A stretch of DNA of 64,000 bases from Sphingobium soli. Lineage in GTDB: Bacteria > Pseudomonadota > Alphaproteobacteria > Sphingomonadales > Sphingomonadaceae. The stretch is taken from assembly GCF_020782245.1 (NCBI RefSeq), contig NZ_JAJGNP010000004.1, positions 1 to 64,000 of the forward strand, given 5' to 3'. The position numbers and the translations under genes were made by a program. The notes under the pieces were generated by a model, which was not told where the DNA came from, ran no database searches, and saw only the letters and a program-made list of their open reading frames with translations. Positions 39,330 through 50,716 of this stretch are shown here, piece by piece; position 1 is the stretch's first letter; every line of letters starts with the position of its first letter.

Positions 39330-40715
39330 ATGGTTGTGGTCATGAGCGGCCCGTCCACTATTTTGCGCGCCAGGTTGTCGGCGGACGGGAGGCTGCTGAG
39401 CGCCGATGCGGCGCTGTTAGCGTTGCAGAAGGAAGCTGGCGGCGACCTTGGAACGCCGATCGCCGTGCCGCAACTCGCCGCGATCGCTCGCCTGACCCAT
39501 CGTATGGGTGCGGCGGTGTCCCGTCCCGTCATCGCGGCGGCCGAGCGGGGATTGATTGATATGTGGGTGAGGGCGCGCCCGGATGGTGGCGGCGTCGCAC
39601 TGGCCATTATTGATTGGCACGAGCGTCCGATTGAAGGCGATTCCACTGAAACATTGCGGCGAGAGGCTGATCTGGCCGCTCTGGCGGAAGGATGGGCCTG
39701 GCAAATCGATACGGAATTGCGGTTCGAAATGATAGCGGCGGGACATGGACCTCAAGGAGTCCTGCCGGCGGCTCCACCCGTGCCCGGCTCACGCTTTGCC
39801 GGTTTCTTCGAACTGCGTGCGGAGGACGACGGGGATTTGCCGATGCTGCGCGGGATCGCACAGCGTCGGGCGTTTCGTCATCAGGTCGCGGCCCAGGCGA
39901 GCGACCCCGGACGGCTGTTTCAGTTGTCCGGTTATCCCTTGTTCGATCTGGCCGGGCAATTGATCGGATATCGCGGTTCGGCTTTCCCCTTGGATCAGAT
40001 GATATTGGCGCCGTTGGGACGGGAGCCCGAGGTCACGCTCTACCCGGCGGACTTCGGCAAGCGCCTGGACCGGTCCCTGCGTCAGCCGCTCGGACGCATC
40101 ATCGCCAATGCGGACACGATCAGCGCCCAGATGGAAGGACCCCTACGGGCCGATTATGCCGGCTATGCCGATGACATTGCATCGGCGGGTCGGCATCTCA
40201 TGGCGTTGATCGATGACCTGGCCGATCTTCAGGCAATCGATCGCCCGGATTTCTCCGTCACACTGGAAGAGGTGGACCTGGCTGACCTTGGCCGACGCGC
40301 CGCCGGCTTGCTTCGCGTTAAAGCCCTGGATCGACAGATCCTGATCGTTCCGCCCCCTGAGGATGCCAGTGCGACGGCCACGGGCGAATTCCGGCGAGTC
40401 CTGCAAATATTGGTCAACCTGATCAGCAACGCGGTCCGTTATTCCCCCCAGGGCAGCATGGTGCGCGTCGTCACCGAACAGGCGCGCGGGCAAGCACGGA
40501 TCATGGTGATCGATCAAGGCAGTGGCGTTGCAATCGCGGACCGCGAGCGCATTTTCGATAAGTTCGAGCGGCTGGGGCGCGATGACGCTGGCGGTAGCGG
40601 GCTTGGCCTCTACATTTCGCGCCGCCTGGCGCGGGCCATGGGGGGCGATATCGAAATCGGCGGCGCGGTCGGGGAAGGCGCGCGCTTCATCCTCAGCCTG
40701 CCGGCGCGTACCTAG
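39330..40715 (+). CDS. soluble PAS histidine kinase with Arg in place of the H-box His
   Basis: 461 aa, no membrane segment. Residues about 120-222 form a PAS-like domain (GWAWQIDTELRFEMI... GYRGSAF). The dimerisation helix reads KRLDRSLRQPLGRII, so the normal SHELRTPL has Arg248 (codon 40071-40073) at the His. The ATPase side is intact: N box NLISNAVRYSP (about 362-372), DQGSGV, FDKFERLG and GSGLGLYISRRLA. It could bind ATP but not autophosphorylate on the usual His, comparable to the Tyr variant DivL of Caulobacter. Alternative ATG at 39342. Confidence 0.85.
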   Translation: MVVVMSGPSTILRARLSADGRLLSADAALLALQKEAGGDLGTPIAVPQLAAIARLTHRMGAAVSRPVIAAAERGLIDMWVRARPDGGGVALAIIDWHERPIEGDSTETLRREADLAALAEGWAWQIDTELRFEMIAAGHGPQGVLPAAPPVPGSRFAGFFELRAEDDGDLPMLRGIAQRRAFRHQVAAQASDPGRLFQLSGYPLFDLAGQLIGYRGSAFPLDQMILAPLGREPEVTLYPADFGKRLDRSLRQPLGRIIANADTISAQMEGPLRADYAGYADDIASAGRHLMALIDDLADLQAIDRPDFSVTLEEVDLADLGRRAAGLLRVKALDRQILIVPPPEDASATATGEFRRVLQILVNLISNAVRYSPQGSMVRVVTEQARGQARIMVIDQGSGVAIADRERIFDKFERLGRDDAGGSGLGLYISRRLARAMGGDIEIGGAVGEGARFILSLPART

Positions 40716-40741
40716 CCCTCCTACGCGCTACCGCCCCAAAG

Positions 40742-40773
40742 AAAACGGCGCCCGAAACGGGCGCCGTTTGTTT
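40742..40773. terminator. bidirectional intrinsic terminator between the pseudo-kinase and gltA
   Basis: AAAACGGCGCCCG and CGGGCGCCGTTT form a 12-bp stem with a GAAA-type loop; A and T runs on both sides let it end transcription both ways between convergent genes. Confidence 0.85.
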
Positions 40774-40789
40774 TCGATGATGATCCGGC

Positions 40790-42076
40790 TTAGCGCTTGT
40801 CGACCGGCACATAGTCGCGCTGCGTCGGCCCGGTATAGAGCTGGCGCGGACGGCCGATCTTCTGCGCGGGATCGGAAATCATTTCGTTCCACTGCGCGAC
40901 CCAACCGACGGTGCGAGCCAGCGCGAAGAGCACGGTGAACATTTCGGTCGGGAAGCCGATCGCGGAGAGAATGACGCCCGAATAGAAGTCGACATTCGGG
41001 TAGAGCTTCTTCTCGATGAAATAGGGGTCGTTGAGCGCGATCTGCTCCAGTTCCTTTGCGACATCGAAGATAGGATCGTCGACACCCAGCTTTTCCAGCA
41101 CGTCCTTGGCCGTCTTCTGCATCACGGTCGCGCGCGGATCGTAATTCTTATAGACGCGATGGCCAAAGCCCATCAGGCGGAACGGATCGTCCTTATTCTT
41201 GGCGCGTGCGATATATTCGGGAATGCGGTCCACCGTGCCGATTTCGCGCAGCATGTTGAGCGCCGCTTCATTGGCACCACCATGCGCAGGCCCCCACAGA
41301 CAGGCGATGCCCGCCGCGATGCAGGCAAAGGGATTGGCACCCGACGAGCCGGCAAGGCGCACGGTGGAAGTCGACGCATTCTGCTCATGATCGGCGTGCA
41401 GGATGAAGATCTTGTCCATCGCATCGACGATGACCGGATCGACCTCATATTCTTCCGCCGGGACCGAAAAGGTCATGCGCAGGAAGTTTGCAGTGTAGCT
41501 GAGGTCGTTACGCGGATAGACGAAGGGCTGGCCGACCGAATATTTATAGGCCATCGCCGCGATCGTCGGCATCTTGGCAATCAGGCGGTGGCTGGCAATC
41601 CGGCGCTGTTCCGGATCATTAATGTCTGTCGAGTCATGATAGAATGCCGACAGGGCGCCCACGACACCGCACATGATCGCCATGGGATGCGCGTCCCGGC
41701 GGAAGCCGCGATAGAAAGTCGTCAGCTGTTCGTGGATCATGGTATGGCGCGTGATCGTGTGCGTGAACTCGTCCAGTTCCTTGGCCGAAGGCAGTTCGCC
41801 GTTCAGCAGGAGGTAGCTTACTTCCATGAAGCTGGACTGTTCGGCAAGCTGCCCGATCGGATAGCCGCGATGCAGCAGCACGCCTTCGTCGCCGTCGATA
41901 TAGGTCAGGCCAGAATCACAGCTGGCTGTCGAGGTAAAGCCCGGATCATAGGTGAACATGCCGGTATTGGCGTAAAGCTTGCGAACGTCGATGACCTGGG
42001 GACCCATGGTGCCATCCATGATGGCATAGTCCTGGGCGTCGCTGCCCATTGTCAAAATGGCCTTATTATCCGACAT
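40790..42076 (-). CDS. gltA: citrate synthase
   Basis: 428 aa, full length, hexameric-type citrate synthase. Catalytic residues lie in [12 protein letters not shown] (His), [15 protein letters not shown] (His) and the later PNVDFYSG (Asp). Condenses oxaloacetate with acetyl-CoA in the TCA cycle. The start at 42076 has AAGGAG upstream on the minus strand; a reading frame with 8 extra residues is rejected. Ends at the bidirectional terminator. Confidence 0.98.
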   Translation of the reverse strand: MSDNKAILTMGSDAQDYAIMDGTMGPQVIDVRKLYANTGMFTYDPGFTSTASCDSGLTYIDGDEGVLLHRGYPIGQLAEQSSFMEVSYLLLNGELPSAKELDEFTHTITRHTMIHEQLTTFYRGFRRDAHPMAIMCGVVGALSAFYHDSTDINDPEQRRIASHRLIAKMPTIAAMAYKYSVGQPFVYPRNDLSYTANFLRMTFSVPAEEYEVDPVIVDAMDKIFILHADHEQNASTSTVRLAGSSGANPFACIAAGIACLWGPAHGGANEAALNMLREIGTVDRIPEYIARAKNKDDPFRLMGFGHRVYKNYDPRATVMQKTAKDVLEKLGVDDPIFDVAKELEQIALNDPYFIEKKLYPNVDFYSGVILSAIGFPTEMFTVLFALARTVGWVAQWNEMISDPAQKIGRPRQLYTGPTQRDYVPVDKR

Positions 42077-42096
42077 GTTTTTCTCCTTGAGTGCCA

Positions 42097-43566
42097 TCAA
42101 CTGGCCGCAGCGTGCCCGGCTGCGATCAGTCGATCCAAGCTTTCTTCTCTCCCCAAAAGGAAGAGGACGTCAAAAATGCCCGGCGAGACGGTACGGCCGG
42201 TAAGCGCAGCGCGCAGCGGCTGCGCCACCTTGCCAAGCCCCAGGCCAGCATCCTCTGCCACGCGGCGTATCACGTCCTCGATCGCTTCGACCGTCCAGGA
42301 CGGAACGGTCCGCAGAGCGTCGGCTGTCTTTATCAGCAGCGCACGCGCAGGCTCATCTAGCAGAGCCGTAGCCTTTTCGTCAAAGTCGAGTGGGCAAGAT
42401 TTGAACAGGAACTCGGCCCCTTCCGCAATTTCATTTAGGGTTTTGGCTCGAGGCTTGAGCGATCCCATCGCCTGCCGCAAAATATCGGCTTGGGCAGGTG
42501 CAAGGCGTGTATCCAGACGCGATTCGACGCGGGGCGCGACGAGCGCCGCAAGCCGAACATCCTCAGCCTCCCGCAGATAATGGCCGTTCAGATTTTCCAG
42601 TTTCTTGATGTCGAAACGCGAAGGCGACCGACCGACGCCATCGATGTCAAACAATTCGATCGCGCGGTCGAGCGAGATAAGTTCTTCGTCGCCATGCCCC
42701 CAGCCAAGCCGCAACAGATAGTTGAGCACTGCTTCGGGCAGCATCCCCATTTCGTCGCGATAGGCGTCTACGCCGAGCGCACCGTGTCTCTTGGACAGCT
42801 TTGCGCCATCCGACCCGTGAATGAGCGGGATATGCGCGTAAACCGGCTCATCCCATCCAGTTTCGATCTGGGCCATCGCCTTGATGATCGTTAGTTGGCG
42901 AAAGGCATTATTGAGGTGATCATCGCCACGGATGACATGCGTCACACCCATATCGCGATCGTCGACGACGACGGCCAGCATATAGGTGGGCGTTCCGTCC
43001 GATCGTAACAGGATCATATCGTCCAGTTCGGCATTCTGCACGACCACACGGCCCTGAACGGCGTCTTCAACGACCGTCTCGCCTTCGCGCGGCGCCTTGA
43101 TACGGATGACGTAGGGTGCGCCTTCGGGTGCTTCGCCGGGATCGCGATCCCTCCAGCGGCCATCATAGCGCATAGGCAGCTTTGCGGCCCGCTGCTGTTC
43201 GCGCAATTCGGCGAGTTCTTCGGGGGTCGCAAAACATTTATACGCGTGGCCCGCGGCGAGTAACTGTGCGGCGACTTCGGCATGGCGCGGGGTCCGTTCG
43301 AACTGAAAGACCGCCGGTTCATCACCGCCAAGACCCAGCCAGTCCAACCCATCGAAGATGGCTGCAACGGCAGCCTCGGTGGAACGGGCGCGGTCGGTAT
43401 CCTCAATCCGCAGCAGGAACTTGCCGCCATGATGGCGGGCGAACAGCCAGTTGAACAGAGCGGTCCGTGCGCCGCCGATATGCAAATAACCCGTGGGGGA
43501 CGGGGCGAAACGGGTCACCACCTGCTTGCTTTTTCCCGTTGCGCTCGCCGTCATATTCTTTGACAT
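42097..43566 (-). CDS. gltX: glutamate--tRNA ligase
   Basis: 489 aa from [15 protein letters not shown]; starts at 43554 or 43584 are possible. The class I signature is in [23 protein letters not shown], the second in [14 protein letters not shown]. It charges tRNA-Glu (and probably tRNA-Gln in this group). The upstream extension in the longer reading frame overlaps comEC antisense and is not conserved. Upstream of gltA, 20 bases apart. Confidence 0.95.
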   Translation of the reverse strand: MSKNMTASATGKSKQVVTRFAPSPTGYLHIGGARTALFNWLFARHHGGKFLLRIEDTDRARSTEAAVAAIFDGLDWLGLGGDEPAVFQFERTPRHAEVAAQLLAAGHAYKCFATPEELAELREQQRAAKLPMRYDGRWRDRDPGEAPEGAPYVIRIKAPREGETVVEDAVQGRVVVQNAELDDMILLRSDGTPTYMLAVVVDDRDMGVTHVIRGDDHLNNAFRQLTIIKAMAQIETGWDEPVYAHIPLIHGSDGAKLSKRHGALGVDAYRDEMGMLPEAVLNYLLRLGWGHGDEELISLDRAIELFDIDGVGRSPSRFDIKKLENLNGHYLREAEDVRLAALVAPRVESRLDTRLAPAQADILRQAMGSLKPRAKTLNEIAEGAEFLFKSCPLDFDEKATALLDEPARALLIKTADALRTVPSWTVEAIEDVIRRVAEDAGLGLGKVAQPLRAALTGRTVSPGIFDVLFLLGREESLDRLIAAGHAAAS

Positions 43567-43582
43567 TCGCCTTATCTGATCC

Positions 43583-45745
43583 ATGAATTCGACGCCCCCT
43601 AGCATGGCTTTTGAGCCACGACAAACCTCCTGTCGCGGGCGGCTCAAGACACGCGCAATGCTTATTTTTTCGGCGCTCGAAACATGGCTGGAAACGGAAC
43701 GCGAGCAGGTTGGGCTTTGGGCGCCTGTCGGGCTCGGCGCGGGCATCGTTGCCTGGTTCTGGCTACTCGATCCTGCACAGTGGCTTGCCTTTTGCTGCTT
43801 CGCGCTGGGTGTCGCGGCGCTGGCTGCTTTGTCGCCCGGATCGGGACGGTTGCGCCATATCGTGATGGCTGGGGCCTTGCTGGCGACGATCGGCTGCCTT
43901 TTGATATGGGGGAAGGCGACGTTGCTGGGGCAACCGCCGCTGGGGCGCGCGACCTTCGTCGAGATGACCGCGGAAGTTCGGTCCGTTCGGCCGGTGCCCG
44001 CGCGGAATATGGTGCGCGCCATGCTGCGGCCGATCGATGCGCCTGGCTTGCCTGTCACGGTGCGCGTCAACATTCCGTCCGAGGATGTTCCCAAGGGTCT
44101 GGGCGAGGGCGCTGTTATACGGTTTCGCACCCGCCTGATGCCACCAGCGCCGCCCGGCGTGCCGGGCGCTTATGATTTCGCGGCGCGAGCCTATTTCCAG
44201 GGTATCGGCGCGACGGGAAAGGCGTTGAGGCCGATCAGGGTGCTGGCGCCGACGCGCGAAACTCCACCGCTACGCGCACGGTTGTTTGCACACATAGTGG
44301 ATCAGGTCGAAGGGCCGGCTGAAGGCATAGCTGCGGCGCTAGCCACCGGCGATCAGGGGGCGATCAGCGATGCCGATGCCGAAGCGATGCGGCGTAGCGG
44401 CCTCGCGCATCTGCTGTCGATCAGTGGCTTGCATGTCACCGCAGTGATCGGCGCGGCCATTTTCCTCTTGATGCGGGTGATGGCGCTTAGCCGCAGGGCC
44501 GCGCTCGACTGGCCACTCATGCTGATCGCAGCGGGTGGGGGCGCCTTGGTTGGTATCGGCTATACCTGGCTGACCGGCGCCGAGGTGCCTACGGTGAGAT
44601 CCTGTATTGCCGCCCTGCTTGTTCTGGGCGGGCTCGCGTTGGGCCGCGACGCGATCACACTGCGGCTGGTGGCCACGGGCGCGCTGATCGTCCTGTTCTT
44701 CTGGCCGGAATCGCTCGTCGGACCGAGTTTTCAAATGAGTTTCGCGGCGGTGACGGCGATCGTCGCATTGGCTGAGCATCCTCGATTTCGCGCCTTCGCC
44801 GCCGCACGAGAAGAGAATTGGTCGTGGAAACTGACGCGGGCGTTGGCGGTGACGCTGGCGACGGGGCTGGTCGTTGAATTGGCGTTGATGCCGATTGCTT
44901 TGTTTCATTTTCATAAGGCCGGCCTGCTGGGGGCGTTTGCCAATCTGATCGCCATTCCGCTCACGACCTTTGTCGTCATGCCATTGGAGGTGCTGGCGCT
45001 CCTGTTCGATCTGATCGGACTGGGCGCGCCCTTCTGGTGGCTGACGGGCCATGCGCTCGATCTGTTGCTGGCCGTCGCCCATGGAGTGGCCGCAAGCCCG
45101 TTTGCGACGCTGCTGGCGCCGGCCATGCGACCGGGGCTGTTTGCCTTGGTCATCGTCGGGCTGCTCTGGTGCCTCCTCTGGCGCACGCGATGGAGATGGC
45201 TTGGTTTGCCGCCGGTCCTTGTCGGCGTCGCTTTGGTGCTGGTCGCGGCCCCGCCCGATCTGCTGGTGACGGGGGATGGACGGCATGTTGCGGTCCGATC
45301 CGGGAGCGGCATGGCGATCCTGCGCGATCGGGCGGGGGACTATGTTCGTGATACGCTGTCGGAAAGCGCCGGTTACGAAGGCGACCTCAGCGCTATTGCG
45401 GACCTGCCGATGGCGCGTTGTTCTACTGACCTTTGCGCCCTGGACATGCACGATCCGGCTGGGCGGACATGGCGTTTGCTGCTGACGCGCAGTGACATGC
45501 TGATCGACCGGCCGGCCTTTGCACCGGCATGCGCGCGCGCGGATATCGTGATCAGCGATCGTCGCCTTCCGCTATGGTGCCGCCCGCGCTGGTTGGGGAT
45601 CGACCGGCAGCTCCTGGCGCGAACGGGCGGCCTGTCGATCAGCCTGGAAGAAGGCGAAGTTCACACCGTTCATCGGCCAGGCGATGCGCATCCCTGGATC
45701 GTCAAGTCCCGGATGCGAAAACGCCGTCCTTCCCGTCAGTTATAG
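43583..45745 (+). CDS. comEC: ComEC/Rec2 family DNA-uptake channel
   Basis: 720 aa. The DUF4131 N-terminal helices are followed by the competence domain, with [35 protein letters not shown] as its core. About 12 membrane helices. There is no metallo-beta-lactamase domain at the end; the C-terminal 180 residues are a short periplasmic/cytoplasmic tail. It is the inner-membrane channel for single-stranded DNA in transformation. The start is uncertain: 43583 would overlap the divergent gltX start region; 43604 and 43658 are alternatives. Converges on lexA. Confidence 0.9.
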   Translation: MNSTPPSMAFEPRQTSCRGRLKTRAMLIFSALETWLETEREQVGLWAPVGLGAGIVAWFWLLDPAQWLAFCCFALGVAALAALSPGSGRLRHIVMAGALLATIGCLLIWGKATLLGQPPLGRATFVEMTAEVRSVRPVPARNMVRAMLRPIDAPGLPVTVRVNIPSEDVPKGLGEGAVIRFRTRLMPPAPPGVPGAYDFAARAYFQGIGATGKALRPIRVLAPTRETPPLRARLFAHIVDQVEGPAEGIAAALATGDQGAISDADAEAMRRSGLAHLLSISGLHVTAVIGAAIFLLMRVMALSRRAALDWPLMLIAAGGGALVGIGYTWLTGAEVPTVRSCIAALLVLGGLALGRDAITLRLVATGALIVLFFWPESLVGPSFQMSFAAVTAIVALAEHPRFRAFAAAREENWSWKLTRALAVTLATGLVVELALMPIALFHFHKAGLLGAFANLIAIPLTTFVVMPLEVLALLFDLIGLGAPFWWLTGHALDLLLAVAHGVAASPFATLLAPAMRPGLFALVIVGLLWCLLWRTRWRWLGLPPVLVGVALVLVAAPPDLLVTGDGRHVAVRSGSGMAILRDRAGDYVRDTLSESAGYEGDLSAIADLPMARCSTDLCALDMHDPAGRTWRLLLTRSDMLIDRPAFAPACARADIVISDRRLPLWCRPRWLGIDRQLLARTGGLSISLEEGEVHTVHRPGDAHPWIVKSRMRKRRPSRQL

Positions 45746-46407
45746 CGGCGTAACAGGCCCGCGAGCTTGCCCTGAATACGCACCTGACGCGGATCGTAAA
45801 CCTGCGGTTCGTAAGCCGGGTTTGCCGGGTCCAGCCGCACCCGCGCACCGTCGCGTCGGAAATATTTGAGCGTGGCTTCATTGTCATCGATCAGGGCGAC
45901 GACGATCTGTCCTTCACGCGCGACATCGGTACGCTGGATGAGCGCGAAATCACCATCGAGAATGCCCGCCTCGACCATAGAGTCGCCGGACACTTCCAAG
46001 GCATAATGATCACCCGAGCCAAGCAAGGCGGCTGGAACAGACAACATCGTCTGCCCCTCCATCGCCTCGATCGGAACGCCAGCCGCGATCCGGCCATGCA
46101 AAGGAATTTCCAGAACATCATTGGCTGCGATCGGAATGGGTGCCGCCGCCTTCGCCGCCAGGGCGACCGGCGGGACAGGGGCGCGATGCATCGCGTCGGG
46201 AAGCTTCAACACTTCAAGCGCGCGGGCGCGATTGGGCAAGCGCCGGATGAAGCCACGCTCTTCCAGCGCGTTGATCAGACGATGGATGCCGGATTTGGAT
46301 CGCAGGTCGAGCGCGTCCTTCATCTCCTCGAACGAAGGCGAAACACCGCCTTCTTCCAGACGGTCGTGAATGAAGCTCAGCAATTCCTGCTGCTTGGGCG
46401 TCAACAT
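45736..46407 (-). CDS. lexA: LexA repressor
   Basis: 223 aa. N-terminal winged helix ([33 protein letters not shown]... [16 protein letters not shown]), linker with the Ala109-Gly110 self-cleavage pair (IAAGVPI), and the peptidase domain with Ser143 (SGDSMVEAG) and Lys181 (ATLKYF). Represses SOS genes until RecA triggers cleavage. Start fixed by the conserved MLTPKQ and an AAGGA upstream; a LexA box 19 bases upstream shows autoregulation. Overlaps the comEC end by 10 bases (convergent). Confidence 0.98.
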   Translation of the reverse strand: MLTPKQQELLSFIHDRLEEGGVSPSFEEMKDALDLRSKSGIHRLINALEERGFIRRLPNRARALEVLKLPDAMHRAPVPPVALAAKAAAPIPIAANDVLEIPLHGRIAAGVPIEAMEGQTMLSVPAALLGSGDHYALEVSGDSMVEAGILDGDFALIQRTDVAREGQIVVALIDDNEATLKYFRRDGARVRLDPANPAYEPQVYDPRQVRIQGKLAGLLRRYN

Positions 46408-46425
46408 CGCTGCGATCCTTCTTTG

Positions 46426-46440
46426 GAACGAATAAGGAAC
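46426..46440 (-). promoter_or_regulatory. LexA (SOS) box of lexA
   Basis: GAAC, seven bases, GAAC at 46426-46440 on the plus strand (GTTC-N7-GTTC on the coding strand) is an exact match to the alphaproteobacterial SOS operator. It lies 19 bases before the lexA start codon. Confidence 0.93.
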
Positions 46441-46509
46441 GCATAGGAAACACATGGAGATTAGTCAAGCGTCGCAAACCTTGACGACACAGTCATGTGG
46501 ATCACCAAT

Positions 46510-47688
46510 TCAAAGAGGAAGAATTGTGACGCGATCGCCGGGCTGGGCGGGCGGGGATTGGGCGGGGCGCAGGATCAGGCAATCCGCCTTCGCCATCGCG
46601 GCGGTGGCGGCGCTGTCCTGGGACGTCACCGACACGACGCCGTCGATTCCACGCCATGCGCGCAGATAGTCGTCACGATCCCCGGTCGCGGGCAGGGGCG
46701 AAGCCAGCGCGGCATCCGTAAGGAAGGGCAGCGGGCGCCCCGCACCCGACAGATGGCGCACCAGGGGAAGCAGGAACAATGCGCCCGTCACGAACGCCGA
46801 CACCGGATTGCCGGGAAGGCCGAGAAACAAGGATTTGTCCAGCGTTCCAGCCATCAGCGGCTTGCCCGGCCGCATGCGGATCTTCCAGAAGTCGAGCGTG
46901 CCGCCCGCCGCCGCAAAAGCGGGACGAACCAGGTCATGGTCGCCAACGGACGCTCCCCCCGTTGATACGATGATGTCCGCCTGCGTCGCACGGACAAAAG
47001 CGGCTGTCATGGCGTCGAGATCGTCCGAAACGATGCCAAGGTCCATCACGTCGCACGGCAGGTCGGCGAGCAGCGCGGCCAGCATGGGTGCATTGGAAGA
47101 GGGCAGCATGCCGGGCGGCGTGTCGGCCCCCGGAGGCACCAGTTCGTTGCCGGTCGACAGCAGTGCCAAGCGCGGACGGCGATGCACCGCCACGCGGCCG
47201 TGGCCGCCAAGGACCGCGAGCGCGACCTGAGCAGCGCCTAGGCGCGCGCCGCTGTCCAGCAACAGGGTTTCGCGCGCGAAATCGGATGCCCGCGCACGGA
47301 TGTGGCGACCGACCGGCAAGGGATCTGCGCTGGCCATGAGCAAGTCGCCATCGCGTGTGGCGTTTTCCTGGATCAGGATGGCGTCGGCCCCCGGCGGCAC
47401 CGGCGCTCCAGTAAAGATGCGCAAGGCCGCTCCTGCCGAAATCGGCGCGGGCGTCGCACCGCCGGCTGTGCTTTCGCCCGTCACGCGCCAAGGCCCCGGA
47501 TACTCGGCCGCGCGCACGGCATAACCATCCATCGCCGACAGATCGGCCCAGGGCTGGTCGCGCAAGGCAATCAGATCCTGCGCCAGCCAGCGGCCGACAG
47601 CCTCGCCGATCGGCACCGTCTCCGCCGACAGCGGTTCTGCAAGAGCGAACAAGCGGGCCTGCGCCTCTGCGACCGGCAGCAGGCTCAT
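46510..47688 (-). CDS. moeA: molybdopterin molybdotransferase
   Basis: 392 aa starting [20 protein letters not shown]. Domain order: MoeA N-terminal region ([15 protein letters not shown]), beta-domain with GAAL.. [18 protein letters not shown], then the MoCF-binding domain ([10 protein letters not shown]... [17 protein letters not shown]...). It inserts molybdate into adenylylated molybdopterin. ATG overlaps the moaC stop by 4 bases, so moaC-moeA are coupled. A long upstream extension in frame is a shadow of moaC. Confidence 0.95.
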   Translation of the reverse strand: MSLLPVAEAQARLFALAEPLSAETVPIGEAVGRWLAQDLIALRDQPWADLSAMDGYAVRAAEYPGPWRVTGESTAGGATPAPISAGAALRIFTGAPVPPGADAILIQENATRDGDLLMASADPLPVGRHIRARASDFARETLLLDSGARLGAAQVALAVLGGHGRVAVHRRPRLALLSTGNELVPPGADTPPGMLPSSNAPMLAALLADLPCDVMDLGIVSDDLDAMTAAFVRATQADIIVSTGGASVGDHDLVRPAFAAAGGTLDFWKIRMRPGKPLMAGTLDKSLFLGLPGNPVSAFVTGALFLLPLVRHLSGAGRPLPFLTDAALASPLPATGDRDDYLRAWRGIDGVVSVTSQDSAATAAMAKADCLILRPAQSPPAQPGDRVTILPL

Positions 47689-48158
47689 TCCGGTCGCCGC
47701 CAATCGCCCGACTTGCCGCCGGTCTTCGCGATCAGCCTGACGTCGCGGATGACCATCGCCTTGTCCAGCGCCTTGGCCATGTCGTAAATGGTGAGCAGAG
47801 CGACGGACGTTGCGGCGAGCGCCTCCATCTCCACGCCGGTTTGGCCCGCCGTTCGTGCTGTCGCCTCGACCGTGACGCCATGATCGTCGAGCGTAAAATC
47901 TACGGTCACTGCGCTGAGCGCGATCGGATGGCACAGCGGGATAAGGTCGGCGGTCTTTTTTGCCGCCATGATGCCCGCCACGCGCGCGACCGCCAGCACA
48001 TCGCCCTTTTTCACCAGGCCCTCGGCTATCGCCCGCGCGGCCTCACCGCTCATGTCGATCCGGCCTGCAGCGATGGCTTCGCGCGCAGTGACGGCCTTGG
48101 CCGACACGTCGACCATGCGGGCAGAGCCGTCAGTGTCGAGATGCGTGAGGCCGCTCAT
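47685..48158 (-). CDS. moaC: cyclic pyranopterin monophosphate synthase
   Basis: 157 aa. Motifs [44 protein letters not shown] and [27 protein letters not shown] are classic MoaC. It forms cPMP, an early step in molybdenum cofactor synthesis. The start overlaps the trpC stop by 4 bases (start at 48158), so the Moco genes are coupled to the trp genes. Confidence 0.97.
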   Translation of the reverse strand: MSGLTHLDTDGSARMVDVSAKAVTAREAIAAGRIDMSGEAARAIAEGLVKKGDVLAVARVAGIMAAKKTADLIPLCHPIALSAVTVDFTLDDHGVTVEATARTAGQTGVEMEALAATSVALLTIYDMAKALDKAMVIRDVRLIAKTGGKSGDWRRPE

Positions 48159-48946
48159 GCCCCGGTCAGCAGCGTACGCGTGGCCGCTTCGACATCGGCT
48201 TGCCGCATCAGCGTTTCGCCGACTAGGAAACAGCGGACGCCATGGCCGGACATGGCGACAAGATCGTCATGACTGCCAAGCCCGCTTTCGGCGACGAAGG
48301 TGCAGCCTGCCGGCGCCTTGTCGACCAATTCATAGGTGCGCGCAAAGTCCACACTGAAATCTCGCAGGTCGCGATTATTGACGCCGATGAGACGAGAGCG
48401 CAATGCCAGGGCGCGCTCTAGTTCGGCCTCGTCATGCACCTCGATCAACGCGTCCATGCCAAGGCCCAGCGCGGCATCCTCTATCTCGCGCATGAGGCCG
48501 TCATCCAGCGCGGCGACGATGATCAGGATGGCGTCCGCGCCCAGTGCCCGGCTTTCCAGCACCTGCCAGGGATCGATAATGAAATCCTTGCGCAGCACCG
48601 GTAGCGCGCAGGCGGCGCGAGCGGCGACCAGATAGGCGTCTGCCCCCTGAAAATAGGGTTCGTCGGTCAGGACGGACAGGCAAGCCGCGCCGCCGGCCGC
48701 ATAGGCGGCGGCATGAGCCGGCGGATCGAAGTCGGCGCGGATCAACCCCTTGGACGGGCTGGCCTTCTTGACCTCCGCGATGAGGCCGAAGCCTGATAGA
48801 GAGGCTGCGTCCAGCGCGCGGCGAAATCCGCGCGGCGGCGTCTGCTCGGCGGCGCGCGTCTGAAGGCTGGCGATGCTGGTCGCCGCTTTTCTCCGAGCGA
48901 CCTCCTGGCGCTTGACGTCGCAAATTTCGATCAGCTTGTTGGTCAT
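48155..48946 (-). CDS. trpC: indole-3-glycerol phosphate synthase
   Basis: 263 aa TIM barrel from MTNKLIEIC, whose ATG overlaps the trpD stop (ATGA). [18 protein letters not shown] holds the catalytic Lys and substrate motif; [19 protein letters not shown] and [29 protein letters not shown] follow. Closes the indole ring in tryptophan synthesis. Confidence 0.97.
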   Translation of the reverse strand: MTNKLIEICDVKRQEVARRKAATSIASLQTRAAEQTPPRGFRRALDAASLSGFGLIAEVKKASPSKGLIRADFDPPAHAAAYAAGGAACLSVLTDEPYFQGADAYLVAARAACALPVLRKDFIIDPWQVLESRALGADAILIIVAALDDGLMREIEDAALGLGMDALIEVHDEAELERALALRSRLIGVNNRDLRDFSVDFARTYELVDKAPAGCTFVAESGLGSHDDLVAMSGHGVRCFLVGETLMRQADVEAATRTLLTGA

Positions 48947-49935
48947 GTATAGGCAATCCAGCAATTCAAAAGCGCATTGGCAAGGCCACGATCGAGCGTT
49001 TCGGCCGCTTCCTCCAGCCCCTCGCGCAGATCGGCGGCAGCGTCCGCCACCACCAGCGCGGCGGCGGCGTTCAGCAGGACGGCATCGCGATAGGCGTTTC
49101 TCTCGCCCTGAAGCAAGGCGCGCAGTGCCGCGGCATTATAGGCCGCATCGCCGCCACGGATTGCCGAGACGGGATGGGTGGGCAACCCCAGATCGGCCGC
49201 ATCGATGCGGTGCATGGCGACCAACGCATGGTCCCTCACTTCTGCCATGTCATTGCCGCCTCCGAGCGACAATTCGTCCAGTCCTTCGTCACCCGATACG
49301 ATCATCGCCCGGTCAACGCCGAGTTCTGCCAAGGCCTGCGCATAGATGGGCACATAAGCGGGCCGGGCAATGCCGACCAGTTGGCGACGGACATTGGCCG
49401 GATTGGCGAGCGGCCCCATGAGGTTGAAGATGGTGCGCTCACCGATGGCGCGGCGAATGGGACCAAGCCGTTTGAGTGCAGGATGATAATTTTGCGCGAA
49501 GAGGAAGCCGATGCCCAGGTCCGCCAGCGTCGCTTCGGCGGTGGCGGCCGCCCGGTCAAGGTCGAGGCCGAGCGCTTCGAGCGTATCGGCCGCGCCGGCC
49601 TTGGATGAGGCTGCGCGATTGCCATGCTTGGCGACCGGCACGCCCGCTGCGGCGACCACCAAGCTGACGGCGGTCGAAACATTTAGCGTGTGGTGTCCAT
49701 CGCCACCGGTGCCGCACACGTCGATTGCGCCGGCCGGCGCGCCGACCGGGATCATGCGCGCGCGCATGGCGCGGGCGGCGGCGGCGATTTCCGTCGCCGT
49801 TTCGCCCCGCCGCGCCATTGTTACCAGAAATGCCGATATGTCCTCGTCCAGCAGGTCGGCATCGAACAGCAGGTCGAAGGCGATCGCGGCGGCTTCACCG
49901 GACAGCGGCGCGGAAGGATCGGGCAAACGGGTCAT
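48943..49935 (-). CDS. trpD: anthranilate phosphoribosyltransferase
   Basis: 330 aa. The glycine-rich PRPP motif [15 protein letters not shown] and [21 protein letters not shown] identify it. Transfers phosphoribose to anthranilate. Lies between trpG (85 bases upstream) and trpC (4-base overlap). Confidence 0.97.
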   Translation of the reverse strand: MTRLPDPSAPLSGEAAAIAFDLLFDADLLDEDISAFLVTMARRGETATEIAAAARAMRARMIPVGAPAGAIDVCGTGGDGHHTLNVSTAVSLVVAAAGVPVAKHGNRAASSKAGAADTLEALGLDLDRAAATAEATLADLGIGFLFAQNYHPALKRLGPIRRAIGERTIFNLMGPLANPANVRRQLVGIARPAYVPIYAQALAELGVDRAMIVSGDEGLDELSLGGGNDMAEVRDHALVAMHRIDAADLGLPTHPVSAIRGGDAAYNAAALRALLQGERNAYRDAVLLNAAAALVVADAAADLREGLEEAAETLDRGLANALLNCWIAYT

Positions 49936-50020
49936 GATGCCTCGCCTTAATCAGCGCCGGCACGGTAAGTCGAGGGGCAAGGCGGGCGCGCCACGCTTTT
50001 TGCGATACCCGCCTGTCCGA

Positions 50021-50611
50021 TCAGGCGGCTTCGCGTCGCCGGACGGGCAATCCGGCCAGCGTCAGGAAATTTGCCAGCATCGCATGACCATGTTCGGTGG
50101 CGATGCTTTCAGGATGGAACTGGACCGAATGGATCGGCAGGCTGGCGTGACGAAAGCCCATGACCGACCCATCCTCGCTGGTGGCGTTGACGATCAGGCT
50201 GCCCGGAATATCCTCGACGATCAGCGAATGGTAGCGGGTGGCGGTAAAGGGGGAGGGCAGGCCCTGGAACAGGCCCGTGCCATCGTGGCTGACCGGTGAT
50301 GTCTTGCCATGCATCAACCCGCCACGCACCACCTTGCCGCCGAAATGCTGGCCGATGGCCTGATGGCCCAGGCAAACGCCCAACAGCGGCGCGCCCGCGT
50401 CGGCGCAGGCTGCGACAAGGTCCAGGCTGACACCGGCTTCATTGGGCGTGCAAGGGCCAGGTGACAGGAGGAAAGCCTTGGCGCCGCTGGAAAGCGCCTG
50501 GCCGGCCGAAATGGCGTCGTTGCGGACGACCTCCACCCTGGCGCCCAGTTCCATCAGATAATGGACGAGGTTCCAGGTGAAGCTGTCATAATTGTCGATG
50601 ACGAGGATCAT
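50021..50611 (-). CDS. trpG: anthranilate synthase glutaminase component
   Basis: 196 aa class I glutamine amidotransferase. Catalytic Cys in [17 protein letters not shown], His-Glu in [34 protein letters not shown] start. It supplies ammonia to TrpE. In related genomes trpE usually lies just upstream on the same strand; here the tmRNA gene and 100 bases of spacer lie there, and trpE is not in the window. Confidence 0.95.
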   Translation of the reverse strand: MILVIDNYDSFTWNLVHYLMELGARVEVVRNDAISAGQALSSGAKAFLLSPGPCTPNEAGVSLDLVAACADAGAPLLGVCLGHQAIGQHFGGKVVRGGLMHGKTSPVSHDGTGLFQGLPSPFTATRYHSLIVEDIPGSLIVNATSEDGSVMGFRHASLPIHSVQFHPESIATEHGHAMLANFLTLAGLPVRRREAA

Positions 50612-50716
50612 GGAAGGCTTCTAGCGGCTAAGCGCCATGGTGGAAAGATGTCTGGGCGCAAGAGCTTGTTGCGCGGAGCGCTTGAAGAATCATTTGCTTG
50701 CGCCCATATGCACAGC

